Positions 34,644 through 43,489 of a stretch of 64,000 bases of DNA are shown piece by piece. The translations under genes were made by a program, and so were the position numbers. The stretch lies in the NCBI RefSeq assembly GCF_009765275.1, contig NZ_VOPH01000004.1:186001-250000 (forward strand). The letters run 5' to 3'. Below the pieces are notes generated by a model, which was not told the origin of the DNA, searched no databases, and was given only the letters and a program-made list of their open reading frames with translations. Within the stretch, counting starts at the first letter, position 1; each line of letters starts with the position of its first letter. This stretch comes from Chachezhania sediminis (GTDB lineage: Bacteria > Pseudomonadota > Alphaproteobacteria > Rhodobacterales > Rhodobacteraceae).

Positions 34644-35225
34644 TCAGCGGGACAGCACCATGGCGCCGTCCGCGATCTCGATCTTCGACCAGCGGTCCAG
34701 GTAGGACATGCCGAGGAGGGAGCCCGCCAGGTCGCCATCGTTGATCACCGCCGGCACGCGGCGGTCGATGTTGGGGCCGATCGTGACCTGATCCAGCTGG
34801 ATCGGCGCCGTGCGCACGCGGCCGTTGGCGGTAGTGGCCCAGCCGGAATAGACCAGCTGGTCCGGGTCGATGCCCGCGCGGCGGGCATCGTCGTCGGTCA
34901 GCACCACCTGTGTCGCGCCGGTGTCGACGACGAAATCGACGGGCGCGCCGTTCACCATGGCGGTGACATAATAGTGGCCGTCGCGGCTGCGGGGGATTTC
35001 GATCCGCTGGGGGGCCGATATCGCGTCCTGCTTCAGGAACAGCTCGTTGCCGATGTCGTCCCACAGCGCATAGACAGCGATGACGCCGGCGAAGATCAGG
35101 ACCCAGCCCACGGCCATCTGGGCCAGCTTGCCCCGCGACCCGCGGCTTTGTGTGACCAGCCAGCCGACCAGGACCGCCCCCAGAAGGGCGGCCCAGGCCA
35201 GCCTTGCATAGTCGTCGCCGCTCAT
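34644..35225 (-). CDS. Membrane-anchored retropepsin-like aspartic protease (TIGR02281 type)
   Basis: 193 residues from the ATG at 35225, which overlaps the stop codon of the ABC-F gene by four bases. Two N-terminal helices (LAWAALLGAVLVGWLV and MAVGWVLIFAGVIAVYALW) are followed by a single-lobe aspartic protease domain: YYVTAMVNGAPVDFVVDTGATQV, with the catalytic DTGA, and a later LLGMSYLDRW. Retropepsins work as dimers, so it should dimerise in the periplasm. Substrate unknown. Confidence 0.88.
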   Translation of the reverse strand: MSGDDYARLAWAALLGAVLVGWLVTQSRGSRGKLAQMAVGWVLIFAGVIAVYALWDDIGNELFLKQDAISAPQRIEIPRSRDGHYYVTAMVNGAPVDFVVDTGATQVVLTDDDARRAGIDPDQLVYSGWATTANGRVRTAPIQLDQVTIGPNIDRRVPAVINDGDLAGSLLGMSYLDRWSKIEIADGAMVLSR

Positions 35226-37105
35226 GCGTTCTGCGCCGCCTCGGCCGCGTCGAGCTTTTCCTGCGCGTCGAGCCAGAGTTCCTCGGCCCGGATCATCCCG
35301 TCCTCGACCTCGGCGAACTTGCGCTGCCAAAGCTCGCGTTCGCCCGCCCGGTCGTGGTCATAGAGATCCGGGTCGGCCAGCTTTTCCGAGACCTTCTTGT
35401 GCATCTCGGTCAGCTTTTCCAGCCGGGATTCGCTTTTCCGGACTTCCGACCGCAACGCCAGGATCATGTCGCGGGTGGGGCGGCGCTGCGGCGCCGGGGT
35501 TGCTCCCTTGGCGCCATTGGCCGGTTTCGAGCCAGAACCCGACCCGGACCCGGACAGCAGCGTGTCGCGATAGGATTCAAGGTCGCCGTCCCACGGTTTG
35601 ACCGTGCCGTCCGCAACCAGCCACAGCCGGTCGGCCACCAGCGTCAGGAGGTGCATGTCGTGGCTGACCAGGATCACGGCACCGGTATAGTCGGTCAGCG
35701 CCTCGACCAGCGCCTCGCGGCTTTCGATGTCGAGGTGGTTGGTCGGTTCGTCCAGGATCAGCATGTGCGGCGCGTCGATCGTCGCCAGCAGAAGCGACAG
35801 CCGCGCCTTCTGGCCGCCCGACAGGTCGCTGACCTTGGTATCCGCCTGCGCCGCCATCAGCCCGAAACCGCCCAGCCGCGCGCGCAGCTTGGCCGGCGCC
35901 TCGTCCGGGCGCAGCCGCCGCAGGTGCTCCAGCGGGGTTTCGTCGACGTCCAGCTCGTCCACCTGGTGCTGGGCGAAATAGCCGATCCTGAGCTTGGGCG
36001 ACTTGACCATCTTGCCGTCCATCAGCGCCAGCCGGTCCGACAGAAGCTTCGACAGGGTCGACTTGCCCTGGCCGTTCCGCCCCAGAAGCGCAATCCGGTC
36101 GTCCTGGTCGATCCTGAGGTCCAGCCGCTTCAGCACCGTCCGGTCGCCATAGCCCGTCGCCGCACCGTCCAGGCGCAGGATCGGGGGCGACAGTTCCTCG
36201 GGTTCCGGGAACGAGAACGCGCGAAGCGCCGCCTCCTGCGGCGAGGAAATCGGTTGCATCCGGGCCAGCGCCTTCAGGCGCGACTGCGCCTGCCGAGCCT
36301 TGTCGGCCTTGTAGCGGAAGCGGTCGACATAAGACTGCAGGTGGGCGCGCCGCGCCTCCTGCTTCTTGGCCATGGCCGCGGCCTGCGCCAGGTTTTCCGC
36401 CCTTTGTCGCGCGAACTGGTCATAGGGCCCCTGATAGAGCGTCAGCTTGCGGTCTTCCAGATGCAGGATCGCGCCCACAGCCCGGTTCAGCAGGCCGCGG
36501 TCGTGGCTGATCACCAGCACCGTGTGCGGATATTTCGCCAGATAGCTTTCCAGCCACAGCGCGCCTTCGAGGTCGAGATAGTTGGTCGGTTCGTCCAGAA
36601 GTAGCAGGTCGGGGGCCGAAAACAGCACCGCCGCCAGCGCCACCCGCATCCGCCAGCCGCCGGAAAAGGCCGAACAGGGCTGCGCCTGTGCCACTTCGTC
36701 GAAACCCAGGCCGCGCAGGATCGTGGCCGCGCGTGCCTCGGCCGACCAGGCGTCGATATCCGCCAGCCGCGTCTGGATCTCGGCGATGCGATGGGCGTCC
36801 GTTGCCGTCTCCGCCTCGGCCATCAGGCTTGCGCGTTCGGTATCGGCGGCCAGGACCGTGTCCAGAAGCGACACGTCCGACGACGGCACCTCCTGAGCGA
36901 CACCGCCGATCCGGGCCCTGGACGGCAGCGAGATGGAGCCCCCGTCCAAGGGCAGATCGCCCCGGATCAGATGGAACAGTGTCGTCTTGCCGGTGCCGTT
37001 CCGGCCGACAAGACCGACCTTGTGGCCGGTGGGAATCGTGGCGGACGCAGCTTCCAGCAGCGGCCGGCCGGCGATGGCGAAGGAGATATCCTGGATCCTG
37101 AGCAT
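35222..37105 (-). CDS. ABC-F family ATPase
   Basis: 627 residues, soluble, two ABC domains in one chain without membrane segments. Domain 1 has the Walker A GRNGTGKTT near 38, signature FSGGWRMRVALA and Walker B LLLLDEPTNYLD; domain 2 has GRNGQGKST, LSGGQKARLS and LILDEPTNHLD. Between them is a basic helical linker (about 230-290, RFRYKADKARQAQSRLKAL), the P-site tRNA interaction motif of the ABC-F class. A Ser/Gly linker (GSGSGSGS) leads to a C-terminal coiled coil. It probably acts on ribosomes (YheS-like) and not as a transporter. Confidence 0.92.
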   Translation of the reverse strand: MLRIQDISFAIAGRPLLEAASATIPTGHKVGLVGRNGTGKTTLFHLIRGDLPLDGGSISLPSRARIGGVAQEVPSSDVSLLDTVLAADTERASLMAEAETATDAHRIAEIQTRLADIDAWSAEARAATILRGLGFDEVAQAQPCSAFSGGWRMRVALAAVLFSAPDLLLLDEPTNYLDLEGALWLESYLAKYPHTVLVISHDRGLLNRAVGAILHLEDRKLTLYQGPYDQFARQRAENLAQAAAMAKKQEARRAHLQSYVDRFRYKADKARQAQSRLKALARMQPISSPQEAALRAFSFPEPEELSPPILRLDGAATGYGDRTVLKRLDLRIDQDDRIALLGRNGQGKSTLSKLLSDRLALMDGKMVKSPKLRIGYFAQHQVDELDVDETPLEHLRRLRPDEAPAKLRARLGGFGLMAAQADTKVSDLSGGQKARLSLLLATIDAPHMLILDEPTNHLDIESREALVEALTDYTGAVILVSHDMHLLTLVADRLWLVADGTVKPWDGDLESYRDTLLSGSGSGSGSKPANGAKGATPAPQRRPTRDMILALRSEVRKSESRLEKLTEMHKKVSEKLADPDLYDHDRAGERELWQRKFAEVEDGMIRAEELWLDAQEKLDAAEAAQNA

Positions 37106-37243
37106 GATAAGATCGCCCTAGCAGAGGCCGCGGACAGGGACCAGAGGAACGAGAGCACCGCGCATCACCCATTCGCGACCCCGGCGGAATGGCCGCGGCA
37201 ACGGCCGTCGCGCACCAGCGATACGTGCGGCAAAGCTGCGCGC

Positions 37244-37268
37244 CGCAATCAGAGCGCGTCCGATTGCG
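37244..37268. promoter_or_regulatory. Inverted repeat upstream of the PepSY gene
   Basis: CGCAATC (37244-37250) and GATTGCG (37262-37268), 11 bases between, lie 68 bases before the start codon. A dimeric regulator could bind here; nothing further supports it. Confidence 0.35.
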
Positions 37269-37335
37269 ACGGAACACCCGATCTGTCACGTACCAGACGA
37301 GCGAGGGAGGATCGCGGCGCACGGAGATCGGCCAA

Positions 37336-38469
37336 ATGTTTCGAAAACTTCTCTTCTGGTCCCACCTCGTGGCAGGGTTCACCGCGGGGATCTTCATCCT
37401 GATCCTGTCGGCGACCGGGGTCCTGCTGACCTATGAATCGCAGATCGTGGACGGCGTCGTGACGCGTGCGCTGGCGTCGGACCGGCCCTTGACGACGGAT
37501 GCGCTGGTGGCGGCCGTCATAGACGGCGGGGCCGCGCCGGGCCAGACCCTGACCCTGCCGCGGGATCCGGGCGATCCGGCCTATCTGTCCGCCGGGCGCG
37601 GCAGCACGGCCGTCGATCCGGCGACCGGCGCTCTGGCGCCCGAAGCCGGGGCAGCGGCACGCGCCTTCTTCGTCGGGGTCGAACATCTGCACCGCTACCT
37701 GTCGACGACCGGCTCGACCAAAATCGGCAGCGCGCTGGTCGACGCGTCGAACCTGATTTTCCTCTTCATCGTGCTGTCGGGTCTCTACCTGTGGTTGCCG
37801 CCGGTCTTTCGCTGGACCCGGATCAGGATGCAGCTGTTCTTCCGCCGCGGCCTGCCCTCGGCGCAGGCACGGGACTACAACTGGCACCATGTGTTCGGCA
37901 TCTGGGCGCTGGTCCCGCTCTTCCTCATCGTCCTGTCGGGCGTGGTCATATCCTACCCCTGGGCCAGTGCGCTCAGCTTTGCACTGGTGGGCGAGCAGGC
38001 GCCCGTCGGCCGGCCGCGCCCGTCGTCGGACGGCGGGCTGCCGAAAGGTCTGGCCGGTGCGACGCTGGACGGTGCCGCCGTCGACTGGTCCGCGCTTCTG
38101 GCGGCAGGAGCGGCAGGGGCCCCGGACTGGCGCCGGGCCGCTCTGGTGCTGCCCGCGGACGGCGACCGCTATGTTTCGCTGGTCATGGACAGCGGCAATG
38201 GCGTGCAGGCGGGGCTTCAGCACAAGCTGATCATGGACCGCGCGACAGGCGGGATCGCGGCCGAGGCATCGGGCTCGGCCACCTCGCGTGGGATGACGCT
38301 CCGGCGCTGGTTCCGCTTCGTCCATACGGGCCAGGTTTACGGTATCTTGGGCCAGACGGTGGCGGGCCTGACCTCGCTGGCGGCGCTGGTCCTGGTCTAT
38401 ACGGGCCTGGCGCTGGGGGTTCGCCGGCTGAAACGGATGTTCGGACGGAAGAGGCCGGCGCGGTCCTGA
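37336..38469 (+). CDS. PepSY-associated transmembrane protein
   Basis: 377 residues from the ATG at 37336, with GGAG nine bases upstream. Start MFRKLLFWSHLVAGFTAGIF with helix 1 and the motif HLVAGFTAG; a periplasmic region follows (AFFVGVEHLHRYL), then two helices (ASNLIFLFIVLSGLYLWLP and WHHVFGIWALVPLFLIVLSG) and a C-terminal WFRFVHTGQVYGILGQTVAG with the last helix. The WxHxxxG histidines and the HTG motif are those of PepSY-TM proteins, often linked to iron uptake and possible ferric reductase activity. No TonB receptor is adjacent. Confidence 0.87.
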   Translation: MFRKLLFWSHLVAGFTAGIFILILSATGVLLTYESQIVDGVVTRALASDRPLTTDALVAAVIDGGAAPGQTLTLPRDPGDPAYLSAGRGSTAVDPATGALAPEAGAAARAFFVGVEHLHRYLSTTGSTKIGSALVDASNLIFLFIVLSGLYLWLPPVFRWTRIRMQLFFRRGLPSAQARDYNWHHVFGIWALVPLFLIVLSGVVISYPWASALSFALVGEQAPVGRPRPSSDGGLPKGLAGATLDGAAVDWSALLAAGAAGAPDWRRAALVLPADGDRYVSLVMDSGNGVQAGLQHKLIMDRATGGIAAEASGSATSRGMTLRRWFRFVHTGQVYGILGQTVAGLTSLAALVLVYTGLALGVRRLKRMFGRKRPARS

Positions 38470-38651
38470 TCCGAAGCGCGGGGCCGGGTTCCGGCCCGGC
38501 CACCGTCGCGTCCTCCGACCTGCCGGGACAGGCGCGTCCGGACGCGCGCGGCAAGGGTTTTCAAAAGCCGGGGCGCGTGCTACGGGCGCGCCATGTTTCC
38601 GGTCCGGGCGCAAGGGGCGCCGCGGGCCGCCATTTTTGAAGGAGCACCCCC

Positions 38652-39074
<423 letters not shown>

Positions 39075-39094
39075 TCCAATTCGGAGCCGTCGGC

Positions 39095-39130
39095 AAACGC
39101 CCGGGCCCCGGTGCCCGGGCGTTTTGCGTT
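39095..39130 (+). terminator. Intrinsic terminator of ndk
   Basis: AAACGCCCGGGC (39095-39106) and GCCCGGGCGTTT (39113-39124) form a perfect 12-bp stem with a six-base loop, followed by TGCGTTTG. It begins 20 bases after the ndk stop codon. Confidence 0.85.
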
Positions 39131-39162
39131 TGGGGACGGGCATCGCGACGACGGCGGCCCAT

Positions 39163-39507
39163 GGTGCGTGGAAGCCACGCGACATGCCGCTCGACAGGCA
39201 CTCGACAGGCAAGTGTGACCGTCGCCGGGGCATTGGGCGAAACGCTGCGTGGGGAACCACGCACCCTACCAACGGCATGCGCCCCGATCACCGTCCCGGG
39301 AACCTTGGACATCGGTCCCCGCTTCTTCGATCTCAAAATATCCTCGGGGGAGTCCGCCCAACGGGCGGGCGGGGGCAGAGCCCCCAACACATCCAGAATG
39401 GTCTCGAAACGCCCGAACATCCCCCGGACATACCCTGCCACACCAAGGTTCCGCAGACGCGGATCAACGCCTTGACGCGGGGTAGGGTGCGTGGTCCCGA
39501 CGCACCG
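39163..39507. repeat. Composite intergenic repeat, copy 1 (palindromes plus double hairpin)
   Basis: Three palindromes of the GGTGCGTGG...CCACGCACC family (39163-39180, 39243-39266, 39484-39507) surround a double-hairpin element at 39322-39385. The latter starts CTTCTTCGATCTCAAAATAT and continues with GTCCGCCC/GGGCGGGC and GGGGGC/GCCCCC stems. A phrase GATCACCGTCCCGGGAACCT at 39284-39303 recurs in copy 2. No gene is supported in 39131-39540. Confidence 0.8.
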
Positions 39508-39540
39508 CGACGCACCCGGCCGCAAACGAAACCGCTTTCC

Positions 39541-39876
39541 CTACGCCCGCCGCTTCTCGATCACACCGATCGTGTCCAGCATCGCCTCGAAAGCCGAATG
39601 CGCCGGATCGTGGCGTTCGGCCTTCAGTGCGTCGAACCGCGCGCGCAGGGCCTCCTTCTCGGCCCCCTTGGCATCGTTCCAGGGGCGACCCGCCAGCGCC
39701 ATCACCAGCACGAAATACCATACGAAATTGGGCTTGTAGCCCGAGGCCAGCAATTTCCGATAGGCCTCGTCCGGCCCCAGCGCATGCAGCTCCTCGGCGG
39801 AATGGATGCCCGCGCGCCCGCAGGCCTTCTCGAAGGCGGGACCCAGGTTCTTTATGGAGGAGACAGGCTGCGACAT
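39541..39876 (-). CDS. TfoX C-terminal domain protein
   Basis: 111 residues. SSIKNLGPAFEKACGRAGI followed by SAEELHALGPDEAYRKLLAS and NFVWYFVLVMALAGRPWNDA is the helix-hairpin-helix TfoX_C domain. The N-terminal TfoX domain of the competence regulator is missing, so this is a stand-alone C-domain, common in alphaproteobacteria. Such domains can bind DNA or proteins; no role is assigned here. It lies between two composite repeats and is divergent from the P450 gene. Confidence 0.88.
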   Translation of the reverse strand: MSQPVSSIKNLGPAFEKACGRAGIHSAEELHALGPDEAYRKLLASGYKPNFVWYFVLVMALAGRPWNDAKGAEKEALRARFDALKAERHDPAHSAFEAMLDTIGVIEKRRA

Positions 39877-39988
39877 GGCCCCAGATTAGGTCCGCGCCCG
39901 GGCCCTGTCACCGGGAAAGCGCCGCGGAATTGACTTCCCCCGCCCGAATGATCACCCTTCGCGCAGGACGCGGGGCGGAGGGCGGCTG

Positions 39989-41206
39989 ATGACCACCGAA
40001 ACAGATACGATCCGGGCCTTCGACCTGGCCGCCCCGCCGCCGGGTTTCGTCGAGGATCCGTTCCCCTTCTACGACCGCCTTCTTGCCGTGGCCCCGGTGC
40101 TGGACCAGCCTGACGGGTCGATCCTGATCAGCCGCCATGCCGATCTGGACCGGATCTACCGTGACACGACGCTCTATTCCTCCGACAAGAAGGTGGCCTT
40201 CGTGCCCAAGTTCGGGACAGGCACGCCGCTTTACGAACATCACACCACCTCGCTCGTCTTCTCCGATCCGCCGCTCCATACCCGGGTCCGCAGGATCATG
40301 ACCTCGGCTCTGACCCCCCGTGCGATCCAGAAGATGGAACCCGGGCTGATCGAGACGGTGGACCACCTGCTGGACACCATGGCCCAAAAGGGCCGGGTCG
40401 ACCTGATCGAGGACTTCGCCTCCTCCATCCCGATCCAGATCATCGGCAACCTGCTGGACGTGCCAGTGGCCGAACGCGGTCCCTTGCGCGACTGGTCGCT
40501 GGCCATCCTGGGGGCGCTGGAACCCTCGCTGACGCCGGACCAGCTGGCTCTTGGCCACGCCGCGGTCGAAGACTTCCGCGCCTACCTTCGGGACCTGATC
40601 TCCCGGCGGAAGGCGAAACCGGGCGACCCGGAAACCGATGTCCTGACCCGCCTGATCCGCGGCGAAGGGGCCGACGCGCAACTGTCGGAGATCGAGCTGA
40701 TTCAGAACTGCATCTTCATTCTGAACGCGGGCCACGAGACGACCACCAACCTGATCGGCAATGCGCTCGCGCTCCTGAACGACTACCCGGGCCAGAAGGC
40801 ACGCCTGATGGAGGCCCCCGACCTGATCAAGCCCGCCATCGAAGAGGTCCTCCGCTTCCGCTCTCCCAATCAGCTGGGCAACCGTGAGACGACGGCCGAG
40901 GTCGGGATCGCCGGCCGCACGATCCCGAAAGGCACGAACCTCCACCTGATCATCGGCGCCGCCAACCGGGATCCGGCCGTCTTCGACGAGCCACAGAAAT
41001 TCGACATCGCCCGCGTTCCCAACCGGCACCTGGCCTTTGCCGGCGGCCCCCATGTCTGCGTAGGCCTGACGCTGGCGCGGCTGGAAGGCCGGATCGCCGT
41101 CTCGCGCTTCCTGAACCGCTTCCCCGGGTACCGCATCGCCGAAGGCCGTCAGCAGGGCGGTCGGATGCGCTTCCGCGGCTACAAGGCCCTGCCGGCGGTG
41201 CTCTGA
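39989..41206 (+). CDS. Cytochrome P450
   Basis: 405 residues, a soluble bacterial P450. The I-helix oxygen-activation motif is LNAGHETTTNLIGNALALL; the K-helix ExxR is in AIEEVLRFRSPNQ; the heme-binding loop FAGGPHVCVGLTLARLEG supplies the cysteine ligand. No fused reductase is present and no ferredoxin gene is adjacent, so electron partners are encoded elsewhere. Substrate cannot be told. Flanked at both sides by related composite repeats, so the segment could have been moved or could be lost by recombination. Confidence 0.95.
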   Translation: MTTETDTIRAFDLAAPPPGFVEDPFPFYDRLLAVAPVLDQPDGSILISRHADLDRIYRDTTLYSSDKKVAFVPKFGTGTPLYEHHTTSLVFSDPPLHTRVRRIMTSALTPRAIQKMEPGLIETVDHLLDTMAQKGRVDLIEDFASSIPIQIIGNLLDVPVAERGPLRDWSLAILGALEPSLTPDQLALGHAAVEDFRAYLRDLISRRKAKPGDPETDVLTRLIRGEGADAQLSEIELIQNCIFILNAGHETTTNLIGNALALLNDYPGQKARLMEAPDLIKPAIEEVLRFRSPNQLGNRETTAEVGIAGRTIPKGTNLHLIIGAANRDPAVFDEPQKFDIARVPNRHLAFAGGPHVCVGLTLARLEGRIAVSRFLNRFPGYRIAEGRQQGGRMRFRGYKALPAVL

Positions 41207-41239
41207 CCCGATGGTGGGTTCGGCTCCCTGCGCGTTGAT

Positions 41240-41716
41240 GGTGCGTGGAAACCACGCACCCTGCCGACTGCAGGCGCACCGATCTCCGTCACGGGACCCT
41301 GTGACGCAGTCGCGGGTCGGCACCATGCACCGTGCCTGGCGGCAATGCGTCGATCGCCGTCATGGGAAGCGATGGCGAAGCTGAGTGGCGCCGCCACGCA
41401 CCATACCGACCGGCACGATACGTTGATCACCGTCCCGGGAACCTGTGGCGAAACGGTGCGCGGACACCACGCACCCTGCCAGGCGTCAAGGTATTGGACG
41501 CGGTCACGGGAACCCGGGGTTTCGGCCCCTCACTTCTTCGGTCTTCAAATACCCTCGGGGGAGTCCGCCCAAAGGGCGGACGGGGGCAGAGCCCCCGGGC
41601 GGGGTCGAACCGTTCCCGGACGCCCGTCATTTCCTGACCGCACCGCCGCACCGCCAACGTTCCGGCACCGCCAATCGCCACCCCAAGGCCGGGCAGGGTA
41701 CGTGGTCCCCGCGCAG
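41240..41716. repeat. Composite intergenic repeat, copy 2
   Basis: Palindromes at 41240-41260 (GGTGCGTGG-AAA-CCACGCACC) and 41455-41475, plus degraded ones near 41320, 41395 and 41700, with the phrase GATCACCGTCCCGGGAACCT at 41425-41444. A double-hairpin element follows at 41533-41597 (CTTCTTCGGTCTTCAAATAC, then GTCCGCCC/GGGCGGAC and GGGGGC/GCCCCC). The order of parts is the same as in copy 1 and the orientation is direct. It fills the whole gap 41207-41718; no gene is supported there. Confidence 0.8.
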
Positions 41717-41718
41717 CG

Positions 41719-43206
41719 CTAGGGTCGCCAACACCTTTCGTCCAGCCGGTAGGCGGTGACGGTTGCACTGCGATAGGCCCCGGGCCCCGAAGACCATTCG
41801 GCCGCCGGTTCCGGCAGCGCCCCTGTGCACGGGTTTCCGCCGCTCATCGTGACATATAGGAACGGCCCCGCGCGGTCCTTCGGATAGGGATAATGCTGCG
41901 CATAGTAGTGCGGCGCATGGCCATTGGGGGGGACAGCATAGATCTCGATCCCCGCATCGCGGCCGGTGTGGAAAAGATCGGCCAGCAGGTCGCGTTCGTT
42001 GACCATGACGGCGCCAACCCCGGCCGCCTTCGCTCGGTCCAGGATCTGCATCGACAGGTTCGCGCGCCCCGTGAAGCGGCGCAGCACCGGTTGCGGATTG
42101 TCGCCCATGTGCCAGGTCGTGGCCTGGGTCGCGACCACCGGCAGGGCCACCACCAGCGCCGCGTTGATCGCAAGCCCGATCCACAGAAGCCGCGGCGCCG
42201 CGGCCCGGAGCGCCGGCACCGCCAGCATCAGCGCCGCCGGATAGGCCGCCAGCGCCCAGTTGCCATAGGCCTTGGACAGGATCGCCTGCGTGGACACCAG
42301 CAGGAAGATCGGCAGCGACAGGGCCACCATCCACCATCCGCTCCAGCCCTTGTCCTTGCGGAACAGCGCCCAGATCCAGGCGCCGAACAGCACCGGCCCC
42401 ATCGACAGGAACTGCGCACCGATGAAATCGCCCAGTTCGTCGAAATGCAGGGTGATCCCGCTCTTTTCCTTGATCCAGCCGATATTGTCGCCGGTATGGC
42501 TGACCGTGGTCATGCCGTTCTGCAGGTTCCACAGCACGTTGGGTGCGAAGACCAGCAGGTAGACGGTAAAGGCCAGCGCGGCATCCTGCCAGCGGATCCG
42601 GGCGCCCGGGATCAGGACCACGCCGATGGCGGCGCAGATCCAGAAATACATCGCCGCGTACTTGCCCATCATGCCCAGGCCCAGGCACAACCCCATCAGG
42701 GCCGCGACGCCAAGCGACGGGGCCCGCACCAGCCGCAGCCAGCACCAGAGCGCCGCGGCCAGGAATGGCAGCAGCACCGTGTCGGTCGACATCAGCAGCG
42801 TGCCGATGGCGATGATCGGCATCGTGACATAGGCCAGCCCGACCAGGCCCGCCACGCCGGGCGACACGATCTCGCGCGCCGCGCGCCACAGCAGAAGACC
42901 GGTCGCGCAATGCAGCAACGGCCCGGGCAGGCGGATCCAGAAGGCGCTGTCGCTGCCGCCCAGTTCGGTGAAGGCGCGGATCACCCAGCCGATCAGGGGG
43001 GGCTTGGAATAGTACCCCCAGTCGAGGTTCTGGCCCCAGAGCCAGTACTGTGCCTCGTCCACGAAGAGGTCGATCGTGGCAAAGGGCAGAAGCGCGATCC
43101 GGTAGGCGGTCAGCGCCAGGATCGCCCAGACGCAGGCGCGGCCCAGAAGGTGGTCAGCCTCAGGGTCCGCGCCCCTCTCAGGCACGGTTCGCGCGCTTTT
43201 CGGCAT
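41719..43206 (-). CDS. GT39-family glycosyltransferase (ArnT/PMT-like)
   Basis: 495 residues from the ATG at 43206; an ATG at 43230 would add eight. Many-helix inner-membrane protein of the PMT_2 type: the first periplasmic loop has the catalytic-type acidic residues in FVDEAQYWLWGQNLDWGYYSKPPL, where DEAQYW and YYSKPPL are family motifs. About 11-12 helices are followed by a soluble C-terminal part of about 130 residues. It should move a sugar from a polyprenyl-phosphate carrier to a periplasmic acceptor such as lipid A or a protein. It overlaps the LAB_N gene by 29 bases. Confidence 0.9.
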   Translation of the reverse strand: MPKSARTVPERGADPEADHLLGRACVWAILALTAYRIALLPFATIDLFVDEAQYWLWGQNLDWGYYSKPPLIGWVIRAFTELGGSDSAFWIRLPGPLLHCATGLLLWRAAREIVSPGVAGLVGLAYVTMPIIAIGTLLMSTDTVLLPFLAAALWCWLRLVRAPSLGVAALMGLCLGLGMMGKYAAMYFWICAAIGVVLIPGARIRWQDAALAFTVYLLVFAPNVLWNLQNGMTTVSHTGDNIGWIKEKSGITLHFDELGDFIGAQFLSMGPVLFGAWIWALFRKDKGWSGWWMVALSLPIFLLVSTQAILSKAYGNWALAAYPAALMLAVPALRAAAPRLLWIGLAINAALVVALPVVATQATTWHMGDNPQPVLRRFTGRANLSMQILDRAKAAGVGAVMVNERDLLADLFHTGRDAGIEIYAVPPNGHAPHYYAQHYPYPKDRAGPFLYVTMSGGNPCTGALPEPAAEWSSGPGAYRSATVTAYRLDERCWRP

Positions 43207-43489
43207 AGAGCAGCCACAGGTTGCGGGCATAGATCACGACGCCGAAGCTCTGGCCCAGCAGGAATACCGGGTCGGCTCGATAGCAGGCATAGGCGAACAG
43301 GATCAGCCCCCCGCCGATGGAAAACCACCAGAACATTTCCGGCACGACCGATTTCTTCTGCCGTTCGGATGCGATCCACTGGATCAGGAACCGCATGGTG
43401 AACATCAGTTGCCCGAACAGGCCCACGACGACCCAGACAAGCTCGGCCGTTGTGGTGACGTGGAAGACGGAAATCAGCCAGTCGATCAT
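43178..43489 (-). CDS. LAB_N (lipid A biosynthesis N-terminal) domain membrane protein
   Basis: 103 residues with three hydrophobic segments: AELVWVVVGLFGQLMFTMRF, EMFWWFSIGGGLILFAYACY and VFLLGQSFGVVIYARNLWLL. FLIQWIASERQKKSVVPEMFWW is the core motif of the small LAB_N family. These are found next to polyprenyl-sugar synthases and GT39 enzymes and may help flip the lipid-linked sugar. ATGA overlap with the GT2 gene. Confidence 0.88.
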   Translation of the reverse strand: MIDWLISVFHVTTTAELVWVVVGLFGQLMFTMRFLIQWIASERQKKSVVPEMFWWFSIGGGLILFAYACYRADPVFLLGQSFGVVIYARNLWLLYAEKRANRA

